A stretch of DNA of 33,174 nucleotides, taken from positions 1 through 33,174 of the forward strand of contig CAMLIY010000008.1 of assembly GCA_946480125.1 (NCBI GenBank), written 5' to 3'. Below, one piece after another: positions 1 to 7,820 of the stretch (positions within the stretch are counted from its first letter, which is position 1; each line of letters opens with the position of its first letter). Under the pieces are notes generated by a model. It had not been told where the DNA came from. It saw only the letters and a program-made list of their open reading frames with translations, and made no database searches. The DNA comes from an uncultured Asticcacaulis sp. (GTDB lineage: Bacteria > Pseudomonadota > Alphaproteobacteria > Caulobacterales > Caulobacteraceae). The position numbers and the translations under genes are program-made.

Positions 1-744
1 CAAGTACCCACGTGCGCCAGTCGAAATCTCAGCCGAATTGAAATCGAACAGTGTCCGTGCTGAAATTGAAATGACCGTCTTTGTCGGAGTTTTTTCGACC
101 TTGGGCTGTGCTCTCAGAAGTTCGGCGGCGGCGGCGCTTAGCCCGATAGCGAGTGAAAGCGTAATCGCCATATACAGCACCAGGACGACCCACTTGGCGG
201 CTACAATGGAACCTTTTGTCCAAATATACTCTGGATCGCGATCAGAGGTGCAATAATAGTCTTTGTCTGACGTGGGCGGATGTCCGACCTTGATCTGCCG
301 TTCGGGCGGCAAGCCTGTAAAATCACCCCTCCGTACAGCCTTTGATTCCCAGCGCTTGAGAAATCCTGCCAGAACCTTGTGTTCTGGGCTGCATTGAACA
401 GTGAGAATTTCCACGAGTGCAATATAAAATAGGAAGAGGCAGAGGGCGCCACCGAGCGCAATTATGGCCATAGGAACCAGGTCGATAGGATTGTCCCGAT
501 TGGTCCCGGCGAGATATACACCGACAAGAAACACGCCGCAGAATATGCCGGTAACAACGTTTGCTTTCTTTGTTAATCCTGGATCGACAGGCGGCGTCAG
601 AAAAGACCTTCCTGTGAGATTTGCCAGGGCGATGCCTGCCGTTATGATTATAGCACCAAAGGAAACGTAAGGAGCCAGTGGTCCCATGCGATTGAACATG
701 GGCTCGAATGTGTCCCACCAATGTTTGATATCCTGACCTTCCAT
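1..744 (-). CDS. Polytopic membrane protein with the start of an OmpA/MotB-like domain (3' end beyond window)
   Basis: An open frame of 248 codons runs from an ATG at 744 to the left edge without a stop, so the gene continues outside the window. I see about four hydrophobic segments: residues ~15-33 (PYVSFGAIIITAGIALANL), ~48-64, ~73-100 and ~175-203. A soluble loop of about 70 residues, containing a CSPEHKVL stretch, separates the third and fourth. After the last segment the chain reads KVEKTPTKTVISISA and then RTLFDFNSAEISTGARGYL, which resembles the first strand and helix of OmpA/MotB C-terminal peptidoglycan-binding domains (pattern LFDF.sA.L.p.g). This suggests an inner-membrane protein reaching the peptidoglycan. 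It starts 8 bp after the upstream hypothetical gene, so the two are probably co-transcribed. The coding frame is clear; the OmpA-like call rests on about 25 residues. Confidence 0.6.
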   Translation of the reverse strand, partial: MEGQDIKHWWDTFEPMFNRMGPLAPYVSFGAIIITAGIALANLTGRSFLTPPVDPGLTKKANVVTGIFCGVFLVGVYLAGTNRDNPIDLVPMAIIALGGALCLFLFYIALVEILTVQCSPEHKVLAGFLKRWESKAVRRGDFTGLPPERQIKVGHPPTSDKDYYCTSDRDPEYIWTKGSIVAAKWVVLVLYMAITLSLAIGLSAAAAELLRAQPKVEKTPTKTVISISARTLFDFNSAEISTGARGYL

Positions 745-752
745 GCCACCCC

Positions 753-1646
753 CTAAAATGCGCTAGTGAAGCTTGACGTATGTTGGGCGTCGACCTGGTG
801 TGGAATTGGGTCGGTAAGCGGCGGTGGCGTACCCAGGCCATGCGTCTCAAATCCATAGAGCCCGGGAGCCAAGTTCCCGATCGCAATACGTGAAAGTCCG
901 AAACGGACTGGATTATATCGCGACTGGAAAAACGAATCTACGACCAGCTTGTTGTTTTTGCATGTTAATTTGAAGCTTATTATTTGGCTGGAAGGTGTAG
1001 CGCTGATTTGCTGATGGTTGAACGATGCCATCGCGACTTCCAGAGACGCGCCGAATAGGTCAAAGGCACCTTCCGCGGCTTTTTGGCTCTCGATTAGGTC
1101 AACCAGAGGACTGCTTTCGACGGCATTGAGAAACCGGCGAACGAAAGATGAAGAGGGAAGCGGACCTAGACGTGGAGGCTGCCCGACATCATTCCCTGGA
1201 GATGACCGATCAAGGGAAGTAAGGGCTCCGGTGCTTGTGAAGTCGAAAAGCGGTCGAGGGCCAGCACTATCCAGGCCTTTCAGAACGGGAAGACCGCCAA
1301 GCTCATTCGCTTTGGCAATTTCGAAAAGGCCGATCAGACTTGCGAATTCGAGGAAGAGTGAGTTTTCTCTCGGGCCGGCAGTCTGTTCGAGAAAACGCGC
1401 TCGCTGAGATGGTGGTATCTTTAACTCTTGGCCGATCTTATCAACCGCCCACTTGAACCCAGTCTCGACCTGAGTGAACATCGACGTTGCAAATTGTCCG
1501 ATCGAATCTTCTCTTCCGTGGATCGGGCCCCTTAAGAATTTCGCTAACGTTTCCGGGCGGCGGAAATTTCCATGACGGTCGTTGCCTTCTGTTGCGTTGA
1601 AGAGTTCCTTGCCAAAATCTTTTGGCTTTGCGCGAGTGGTCTTCAT
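753..1646 (-). CDS. Hypothetical protein, 297 aa
   Basis: The frame is open from an ATG at 1646 to a TAG at 753-755. I do not recognise the family. The product is soluble, with no signal peptide or membrane segment. Residues ~45-85 look helical (SIGQFATSMFTQVETGFKW). The middle (~125-165) is rich in Pro, Ser and Gly and may be a linker. The C-terminus reads like beta-strands (ISFKLTCKNNKLVVDSFF). It lies 8 bp upstream of the membrane/OmpA-like gene on the same strand, so the pair probably acts together. The phospholipase-D-like fragment is transcribed divergently on the other side. Reality of the gene rests on frame length and operon spacing. Confidence 0.5.
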   Translation of the reverse strand: MKTTRAKPKDFGKELFNATEGNDRHGNFRRPETLAKFLRGPIHGREDSIGQFATSMFTQVETGFKWAVDKIGQELKIPPSQRARFLEQTAGPRENSLFLEFASLIGLFEIAKANELGGLPVLKGLDSAGPRPLFDFTSTGALTSLDRSSPGNDVGQPPRLGPLPSSSFVRRFLNAVESSPLVDLIESQKAAEGAFDLFGASLEVAMASFNHQQISATPSSQIISFKLTCKNNKLVVDSFFQSRYNPVRFGLSRIAIGNLAPGLYGFETHGLGTPPPLTDPIPHQVDAQHTSSFTSAF

Positions 1647-1810
1647 CCGGAATCCTCAAATTCAGTCTCACCATCTATAATTGAAAATTGCAACAACTAG
1701 CAATATTTACGAGACGGAATAATCGCCTCACAGTAACGAAAGGCACGCCCAATGGTTGCAATATTGCGCGGTTCGGCGCAATAATCGGCCATTCGCAAGG
1801 GGAGGTTGCT

Positions 1811-2551
1811 ATGGGTTCGATATTATTGGCTCGCGCTTACGCCAACAACGAGGTTGCATACGTCGCCTGGGATATCGATGAGAAGATTGATGGATGTCTT
1901 GGGTTTGAGGTGGTCAGGGTTTATCTGAACGCCGATGGTACTATCCAAAAGAGACCGGACGGGACGGATGATAAGGTCTCTTGCGCAACATGGGTCGCCT
2001 TCAAAGGACAGCGAAACCCGTACTGGTTACCTCAAAGCACATCTGTGTGGCCAATTCAAAAATTGGCTTGGCGGGATCTAACCCTCAGGAAGAAACGGGA
2101 CCAAGCCACCCGCCGTCCAGATGAAGTTTGGGTTCGCTATGAAATCAGGCCCGTAGGCGATTTAAGACCTGGTCTGGAACCAGCGCCTGATGCCGCGGCG
2201 GCAACAGTCGAAGTCACTAAACGCGACGGCTTCGGCCGGCCAGTTCGTGATCCTGCAGGCAAGCCGGTAAAAATCCCCGCCAAAGCTTACGAAGGCAAAA
2301 CGCGCCCATTAGGCTATTTGGCACCCGCGACCGAGACGAACACCATTCATGTAACCCGAAAACGCGGCGCTTTCCACTCCACATTCACCAATGGCATTCT
2401 CTCGGGGCAGTGGCTAAAAAATGTACTACTTGAAGACGGAGTTAAGCAGCCGAACGAACTGATGGATTTGATCTCAGATCCTGCAAGCGGCATTCGCAAG
2501 TTGTGGAAAGGCGTCCAAATTGGGACCTCTCCCTTCAGTTTAATCGCTTGA
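1811..2551 (+). CDS. Phospholipase-D-like protein, N-terminal region only (truncated)
   Basis: The open frame extends upstream to 1688, but I chose the ATG at 1811 because AGGGGAGG lies just before it, giving 246 aa. The chain resembles the N-terminal region of large phospholipase-D-superfamily proteins: NEVAYVAWDIDEKIDGCLGF near the start, then WPIQKLAWRDL around residue 93, VRYEIRPVGDL around residue 121, and FTNGILSGQWLKNVLL around residue 195. In those proteins, catalytic domains with HxKxxxxD motifs follow. Here the chain stops soon after, at FSLIA, and no HKD motif is present. The protein should therefore lack phosphodiesterase activity. It is either a truncated remnant or a free-standing version of the N-terminal domain. 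The frame itself is intact. The family call is from memory of the motif order. Confidence 0.5.
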   Translation: MGSILLARAYANNEVAYVAWDIDEKIDGCLGFEVVRVYLNADGTIQKRPDGTDDKVSCATWVAFKGQRNPYWLPQSTSVWPIQKLAWRDLTLRKKRDQATRRPDEVWVRYEIRPVGDLRPGLEPAPDAAAATVEVTKRDGFGRPVRDPAGKPVKIPAKAYEGKTRPLGYLAPATETNTIHVTRKRGAFHSTFTNGILSGQWLKNVLLEDGVKQPNELMDLISDPASGIRKLWKGVQIGTSPFSLIA

Positions 2552-2576
2552 TTTAGAGAAATAACTTCCCCAGGGC

Positions 2577-2606
2577 GGGGTCCTGATCGGCGCCGACCGA
2601 GACCCC
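2577..2606 (+). terminator. Hairpin after the phospholipase-D-like fragment
   Basis: GGGGTC (2577-2582) pairs with GACCCC (2601-2606), and a palindrome TCGGCGCCGA lies between them. It sits 25 bp after the stop codon. The downstream sequence (ATTATTAG) is AT-rich but has no clean T-tract, so termination is only a possibility. Confidence 0.3.
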
Positions 2607-2740
2607 ATTATTAGCGAAACACCTCTCTGAATCAAATGGCTATCGGGTTCGCCTGGGGCCCCTGTTTCGGCGCCGGTCTACACCCTTGGTGGCACTCGCA
2701 GCCTTTGCCCTGGCGCCGCGACCTCCCTGATCATCCATCA

Positions 2741-3281
2741 TCAACCCGCCTTACGTTGGGCTGCGGGCTTCACTCTGGCTTTCGACGCGGCTTTGACCTT
2801 GGGTTTCTCAGCGCTGTCGTTTGCAGCGGAAGCGGAGGGCTCTCTCAGAATGGCGCGCAGAGCGTCCATCAAATTGACGACCTTGGCGGCCGGGCGTTCC
2901 TCCGGAATGACGGGTTCGCGATTTTCGATTCGAGAGTTGACAAGTTCCCGCAGGGCATCGCTGTAGTGATCGTGGAATCCTTCGGGCTCGAATTCGCCGA
3001 CTTTGCGCTTGATAAGTTGCTTGGCCAAATCCTTCTCATCGGCATCCGTGGACACGTCCTTGATGTCGCCGAACACATAGCCGCTCTTCTTGATTTCGTC
3101 GGCATAGTGCAAGGTCTCTAGGAGCAGGACGGGACCGCAGGGGTTTGATGGCGCACAGACGTTCGCTTCCTGAGATGACAATCTGTCCTATCCCCATTAC
3201 CTTCTGTTCGCGCATGGAGTCGCGGATGACGCAGAAGGTGGCGAGATCGCCTTTGCCCGACGGCGCCAGATAATGGGTATG
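2741..3281 (-). pseudogene. ku: ku remnant (prokaryotic Ku, C-terminal part, frameshifted)
   Basis: Prokaryotic Ku binds DNA double-strand ends and recruits LigD for end joining. Two minus-strand frames together match its C-terminal half. The upstream frame (about 3281-3135) reads HTHYLAPSGKGDLATF, then VMGIGQIVISGSERLCAIKP. The downstream frame (about 3140-2741) reads GPVLLLETLHYADEIKK, then DLAKQLIKRKVGEFEPEGF, AAKVVNLMDALRA and a Lys/Ala-rich tail. The frames meet near 3130-3140, so a small indel breaks the gene. Upstream of about 3281 no Ku-like sequence is visible, so roughly the first half is missing. No ligD is in the window. A start at a TTG (3181) would give a 146-aa product lacking the DNA-encircling core, so I call this a pseudogene. 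Confidence 0.75.
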
Positions 3282-3486
3282 GCGGCGGCGAAGTCCGGCC
3301 AGGCGCAGAAATGTATGGTCAAGGTGATACCGGCAGAGAGGTTAATGGGAGGTGCGGGCTATAAATGTCCGCGAGCGGGGCTAAGGCACTGCTGGACACC
3401 ACCATTTCTAAAACCCTCGAAAGGTTCCGCCCCGCTTATGCCTCCCGGCTAACACTTATGTGGGTATTTCATGTTTTTCTGCGCGC

Positions 3487-4521
3487 CTAACCCAGTAGGT
3501 GACGAACCAGGCGGCTAGCGTAATCTCTAAGCGCATTTTGAGCACGCATATGCATTGCGCCATTGGTGCCTAATGTTATTCGCAGAGCATCATTAGCCAT
3601 CAAGATTTGGATTGTCGTCCTAAGGGCGGTTGGATTAAGTGGTTCTAAGATAAGACCTGTGAGCCCATGCACAAGAAAATCAGGCGGCGTCGTAGCGCAC
3701 GTTGCTATTACCGCTTTGCCCATACAAAGTGCTTCAGCAATGACCGCGTAGCCGCAGGGAAAGTCGGCTGGCAACAGCGCCACCACAACCACCGGCGCAG
3801 ATTCGTATACCGACCTCAACTCATGGTATGAGCTTAGGTGTCGCACTTCTATATTTGGAAACCTTTCGGGATCAAACGTAATCTCTTTCGGGAACCAGGT
3901 ACTATTCGGTGCGAGTGTAACCTTGTATTCAGTATCCGCGACCGCAGAAAACAGCGTCTGATAGTCTCGCATGGAAGCACCAGCGCACAATATGTCCGTG
4001 CCGTTGGGAGCTATTTTCGGAATAAAGAAATTTTCATCTACTGCATATCCAAAGTTTGCAAAATTTGGCTTATATTTTCTGTAGCGATTGCTGATGAGCG
4101 ATGTAAAGCTATTAGACAAACATGCAAAAGTGACGTCGGTACAATTTTTTATGAAAGCCATTTTAATTTTGAAGGACAGATCACTACAGTTTGGCCCGTG
4201 AAAAACAATAATGATTGGAATTTTGGACCCAAATATTATGCGTAACAATATTACTGCTGGTAAACCAACATCTTCCCCGCTGGCCAATAGCCCGGAAAAG
4301 CGCTTCCTTTGAAGCGCAACAAAAATGGCAGGTAGCCATAGTCTTAGAAGATTGAATGGAAAGTATCGCAAAAACCCGTACTGATTCGCTGCCGAAGCCG
4401 GGGATATAAACTCAAAATTTGCAAATTCGTGAAAATGATCTCGCTCAAATTTAGGGCCAGAGTGCTCTGAGGCCAGCTCAATCGATCTGGAAATGTATGC
4501 AAACAAGCCCGGTTTAGACAC
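3487..4521 (-). CDS. Glycosyltransferase, GT4-like (GT-B fold)
   Basis: This 344-aa protein has the layout of a family 4 glycosyltransferase. The N-terminal half carries PIIIVFHGPNC around residue 103. The C-terminal half has FGYAVDENFFIPK around residue 158 (the usual G-x-D-x-x-x-F linker), ILCAGASMRDYQTL around residue 177, and CGYAVIAEALCMGKAVIAT around residue 259, which is the donor-binding E-x7-E region. It transfers an activated sugar to an unknown acceptor, probably in the cytoplasm. It is the last gene of the leftward operon that starts with the double-glycine peptide at 8246. Its start overlaps the upstream gene by 8 bp, which suggests translational coupling. A role in glycosylating the peptide, or a carrier-bound precursor, is inference from context. 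Confidence 0.75.
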   Translation of the reverse strand: MSKPGLFAYISRSIELASEHSGPKFERDHFHEFANFEFISPASAANQYGFLRYFPFNLLRLWLPAIFVALQRKRFSGLLASGEDVGLPAVILLRIIFGSKIPIIIVFHGPNCSDLSFKIKMAFIKNCTDVTFACLSNSFTSLISNRYRKYKPNFANFGYAVDENFFIPKIAPNGTDILCAGASMRDYQTLFSAVADTEYKVTLAPNSTWFPKEITFDPERFPNIEVRHLSSYHELRSVYESAPVVVVALLPADFPCGYAVIAEALCMGKAVIATCATTPPDFLVHGLTGLILEPLNPTALRTTIQILMANDALRITLGTNGAMHMRAQNALRDYASRLVRHLLG

Positions 4522-5818
4522 GAACGTACAACTCTTTGTCTATATTGATATATAGGTTGTTGTTTGGAAGCCGCCCAAATCCCAAGGATATATTCGATAC
4601 GTCACTATGAGAAATGCGAAGGTCGCTTGTTGACCCGGCTGAGGCACAGTGAACAAAGATTGGCACCTGACCGTGACGGTTTATTAGTAGAGAGATCTGT
4701 TCCCCTTTCCGCTCAGCAAACACGTAATTTCCTAGCTTGGCGGTGTTTTTATAGTAGCCGGTGATGTCATCTAGATCGGGCATCATCGCTAACGGAATTC
4801 GTGCGTTGGCCATGAAATTCGGGTCAGGCACAAATGAACCGGACAATATATCCAATGATACGGGATCGGTGCAGTTTAGGTACACTTGGTAGCCGTATCC
4901 AAGTTCAGGCCACCAGCGGGTCCGTGCAAAGCTATTCATTCCTTGCTCATCTAGGCCAACCTCCTGTCCGAATTTTGCAATGCCAAGTCCAAATCCACTT
5001 GGAGTCTGCACCGGGGAGCCAACCGTTGCAGTCGGGTTCACTACGATGTGGTCTGCCGAGTATATGCGAAAGGCTTCATCAGATATAACATCCGGCAGCA
5101 ATGGGCCAGACAATAGGGCAGGTATCCTGCCATATATATGCATATCGCAATACAAATTAGACGAATTTGCTTCAAAAACAGAATTGGAACGCAATGCGGA
5201 GAAAGAGCATGAAAGCTTTCCGTCTACGCCCAGAAAATGCCCGTGAGCACCGTCATGATTGATGTGTTTTTTACTGGACGAAATATGCGCAGGACTTAGT
5301 AGTTCGGAGATTAACTGGTAAATTGAACAATTCGTGATTTTTACTAAAAGGGCGCCGACAATAGCATAATTTATACTATTAGGTGCCCACACAGTACCGG
5401 GCGGCGCGAAATGAGTGCGGTTCTTGAAAAAGACAGAAATGTCCTCCCATGTCAAATACTGCTCAGGATGATAAATTTGAGGTCCATAAAAGCCGCTGCA
5501 ATGAGTGAGCAGGTCAATAATTCGCACTTTGTATTGAGCTTCAGAAAGCAGTTCTGGAAGAATATCAGGAATGTAGGAAAATAAATCCAACTTTTCCTCG
5601 ATATAAAGTTGAGCACAGCGCATAGCTAGTAAAGGTTGAACGTAGTCACCCAACTTGAATAAGGTTCGGCTGTCGATCAAAGAAAGAGTATTTTTATTTT
5701 TGTACCCTGCGAAGGTGTGTTGAAAATATCCGTCTTCAATAACGCAACTATAGGCACCACAGAAGTTTGGGTTAACCCCTATGGATTTCATAACGGTCTG
5801 GGCGGAAGAAGATCTCAC
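4514..5818 (-). CDS. Beta-lactamase/DD-peptidase-fold protein without catalytic residues
   Basis: The 434-aa chain follows the class C beta-lactamase/serine hydrolase layout. TLFKLGDYVQPLLAM (residues 52-66) sits where TLFRIGSVTKSFTAL is normal, then LYIEEKLDLFSYIPD, LLTHCSGFYGP (103-113), and PPGTVWAPNSINYAIVGALL (139-158) where PGTxFxYSNxNYxLLG is normal. Aligned this way, the nucleophile Ser is Asp58, the Lys of SxxK is Gln61, and the Tyr and Asn of YxN are Pro146 and Ser148. The usual hydrolytic chemistry should be absent. The reading frame is intact, long and translationally coupled (4-bp overlap upstream, 8-bp overlap downstream), so this is a maintained pseudoenzyme rather than debris. 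Binding, scaffolding or immunity roles are possible but unproven. No signal peptide is evident. Confidence 0.7.
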   Translation of the reverse strand: MRSSSAQTVMKSIGVNPNFCGAYSCVIEDGYFQHTFAGYKNKNTLSLIDSRTLFKLGDYVQPLLAMRCAQLYIEEKLDLFSYIPDILPELLSEAQYKVRIIDLLTHCSGFYGPQIYHPEQYLTWEDISVFFKNRTHFAPPGTVWAPNSINYAIVGALLVKITNCSIYQLISELLSPAHISSSKKHINHDGAHGHFLGVDGKLSCSFSALRSNSVFEANSSNLYCDMHIYGRIPALLSGPLLPDVISDEAFRIYSADHIVVNPTATVGSPVQTPSGFGLGIAKFGQEVGLDEQGMNSFARTRWWPELGYGYQVYLNCTDPVSLDILSGSFVPDPNFMANARIPLAMMPDLDDITGYYKNTAKLGNYVFAERKGEQISLLINRHGQVPIFVHCASAGSTSDLRISHSDVSNISLGFGRLPNNNLYINIDKELYVRV

Positions 5819-7071
5819 TTTGAGTTCTCATCAATGACATTTTGAATGCTAAGATCAAATAAATATGCATCGCGCAGTTTAGTGTCTGATTTTACACCGT
5901 CTAAAGCTTGGCGACTAATTTTTCTGTCCAACCCATTAGTCAATGTTTCCACGATCATGCTTACATTAAATTGTTTGGGTTCCACCATCACGCCCAGTCC
6001 AAGATTTTCAACTCTTCTTGCATTGTCGGGCTGATCGAAGCGATCAGGTTTGACAACCTGCGGGGTTCCTGCACGGACCGCATTCGCGACTGATCCGATT
6101 CCGCCGTGATGAATGAAGACTGAGGCGTCGGAGAGAATTTCATTCAGATTGACCATTTTAGAAAAGAAGATTTCGGTCGAGTCTTTGTGCCGCAATATAG
6201 TCGATGTCGCATCAGTTTTACTGATCACTACCAGTAACGGACGCGCCAAAAATTTACTTGCTTGGATTACGGCTTCGAACTGCTTAGTAGAATCGGCGAC
6301 ACCTGTGCCGGGCGAAAAAATGATAGGTTTCGGATTTGCTTTGATAAATGCCCTAGCCCCTGTGTCGTCAATATCAACTTTGGCCGGCGGCGGAAAGCCA
6401 ACACAGCGCACGTTTTGTGGCCAATCGGCGGGTGGCTTTGCAAACCATTCGGGAAAAAAGCAAAGCAGTTCGCTATGCTGATGGCTTGAGGTGTGAAGCG
6501 ATGCCAATTTTCCCAGTCCTTGTTTGACTCGAAAGCGATTATACATCGAGAAATAAGGCCCAGTATTAAGGTTCGTTTGGGTCACAAGTCCTGAAACGTT
6601 TCGACAAAGTGCTCGATCGAGGTGAGGGACTTGCATTGTACAGTTCGGAAAAGACGGCGAGTCTTCAGAGTACAGGGTAAATGGCTGAAGGCAGATTTTT
6701 ATGCTACGGAAAGAATACAATTCTGCAGCAACGTCGACGCCCCGCATTGCCAGAATGCTAAAGACGATTAGTCGTCGGCCCGCTGCCACTAGCGAAGATA
6801 AAATTTCTAGGGAGTTGTTGAAGGCCTGATAAACATTAAGCTTGATAAATTTGCTTCGCTGCCGCACGTCTTGCGCCGGATCTTCCGGGCAGATTTCCAT
6901 AAATTCAAGCCCGTCTTCAAGACAAAGCGGACGCCAATTCGAGTTTGCCAGTACGGTAATGCGCGCAAGAGGATATCCGCGCCTTAGCGATCGGGCTAAA
7001 GATAGGATCGGCAAGATATCACCGCGAGTGCCTTGGGTAACAAGGACAAATTCGGCATTTGAATTGCTCAT
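5815..7071 (-). CDS. GT1/MGT-type glycosyltransferase
   Basis: This 418-aa GT-B enzyme has both hallmark regions of the UDP-glycosyltransferase/macrolide-type family. The N-terminus reads FVLVTQGTRGDILPILSLAR (residues 8-27), the acceptor-domain glycine-rich loop followed by the first helix. The C-terminal donor-binding signature is FIHHGGIGSVANAVRAGTPQ followed by DRFDQPDNARRVENLGLG, containing the HGG and the D/Q sugar-contact region. The family uses UDP- or dTDP-sugars and acts on small molecules, lipids or peptides. Its start overlaps the end of the lipoprotein gene by 4 bp and its stop overlaps the next gene by 4 bp. With the GT4 gene downstream it gives this operon two glycosyltransferases of different families. 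Peptide modification is inferred from context. Confidence 0.8.
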   Translation of the reverse strand: MSNSNAEFVLVTQGTRGDILPILSLARSLRRGYPLARITVLANSNWRPLCLEDGLEFMEICPEDPAQDVRQRSKFIKLNVYQAFNNSLEILSSLVAAGRRLIVFSILAMRGVDVAAELYSFRSIKICLQPFTLYSEDSPSFPNCTMQVPHLDRALCRNVSGLVTQTNLNTGPYFSMYNRFRVKQGLGKLASLHTSSHQHSELLCFFPEWFAKPPADWPQNVRCVGFPPPAKVDIDDTGARAFIKANPKPIIFSPGTGVADSTKQFEAVIQASKFLARPLLVVISKTDATSTILRHKDSTEIFFSKMVNLNEILSDASVFIHHGGIGSVANAVRAGTPQVVKPDRFDQPDNARRVENLGLGVMVEPKQFNVSMIVETLTNGLDRKISRQALDGVKSDTKLRDAYLFDLSIQNVIDENSK

Positions 7072-7772
7072 TTGCCAGTCGTAAGAATTTTATCCCCAAA
7101 GGCGATTTTCAGCCCTGGGCGCTTAAAGGCATATTTGACTGCATCGGTCACGCATTGTTCCGTATCCGAACACGTGCGACCTGTGAATTGCAATCCCCAC
7201 TGTTCTCGCAGCTGTGCGGACGTTGGAAACCACATGTTGACGTCTTCATGTAGAGTGGCGTCACACTTATTCAAACTCGGAGCATCGTAGCCGATGATAT
7301 TTAGGTGGTCCATCGTGGAGAGGTAAAATTGTTCGTTCAAATTTTTTGCTTTATAGATCGCCCGTAAGTATGGAAGTCGTTTCAAAGAGCAGTAGTCAGT
7401 CACTCCGTGCTGCGCAGCGAGCTGACTATATATGAAATCGTTCCCATGAAAGCCAACTAAGGCATTATCGATCAGGGTAACTGATGTGCCGGCCGGGATT
7501 ATAAAATCGGCACATGCCGACATGCATGCTGTGCGGACAGAAATTGAAATTTTCTTTTTGACAATCAACTTTGCGACTTTGAGGCCAAATTCGGGGTCGC
7601 CGCCGAAGGAGGTAATGGTCAACCGCGAGTTCGAAGGCATCTTATTGATGTAGGTCACCATTGGGGCTCCCACATCTCCGACGTACTTGAAACTAGCTGC
7701 GGCTTCCGTTTGGTTTGAATTGCCGCAGGCCGCAACGGTGAATGACAAGCTTATAGCTAAAAACAATCGCAT
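7068..7772 (-). CDS. Predicted lipoprotein with ClpP/crotonase-like fold (COG3904-like)
   Basis: I chose the ATG at 7772 (234 aa) over the longer frame to 7811 because it gives a lipoprotein signal, RLFLAISLSFTVAAC, with the lipidated cysteine at residue 16. The mature part reads LTITSFGGDPEFGLKVAKL, then RTACMSACADFIIPAG and ALVGFHGN. That is the periplasmic ClpP/crotonase-fold pattern C-x-SAC-x4-aG...H, with Ser85 and His109 as candidate catalytic residues. A third residue is not obvious. The gene begins about 50 bp after the precursor peptide gene, so it is co-transcribed with it. Possible roles are periplasmic processing of the exported peptide or self-protection; nothing in the sequence decides between these. 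The fold call is moderate and the lipoprotein call is good. Confidence 0.65.
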   Translation of the reverse strand: MRLFLAISLSFTVAACGNSNQTEAAASFKYVGDVGAPMVTYINKMPSNSRLTITSFGGDPEFGLKVAKLIVKKKISISVRTACMSACADFIIPAGTSVTLIDNALVGFHGNDFIYSQLAAQHGVTDYCSLKRLPYLRAIYKAKNLNEQFYLSTMDHLNIIGYDAPSLNKCDATLHEDVNMWFPTSAQLREQWGLQFTGRTCSDTEQCVTDAVKYAFKRPGLKIAFGDKILTTGK

Positions 7773-7820
7773 ATTCGGTCCAGTCCCTGCCGTATTGCTA
7801 CGGCAGGGCATTCCTATATA

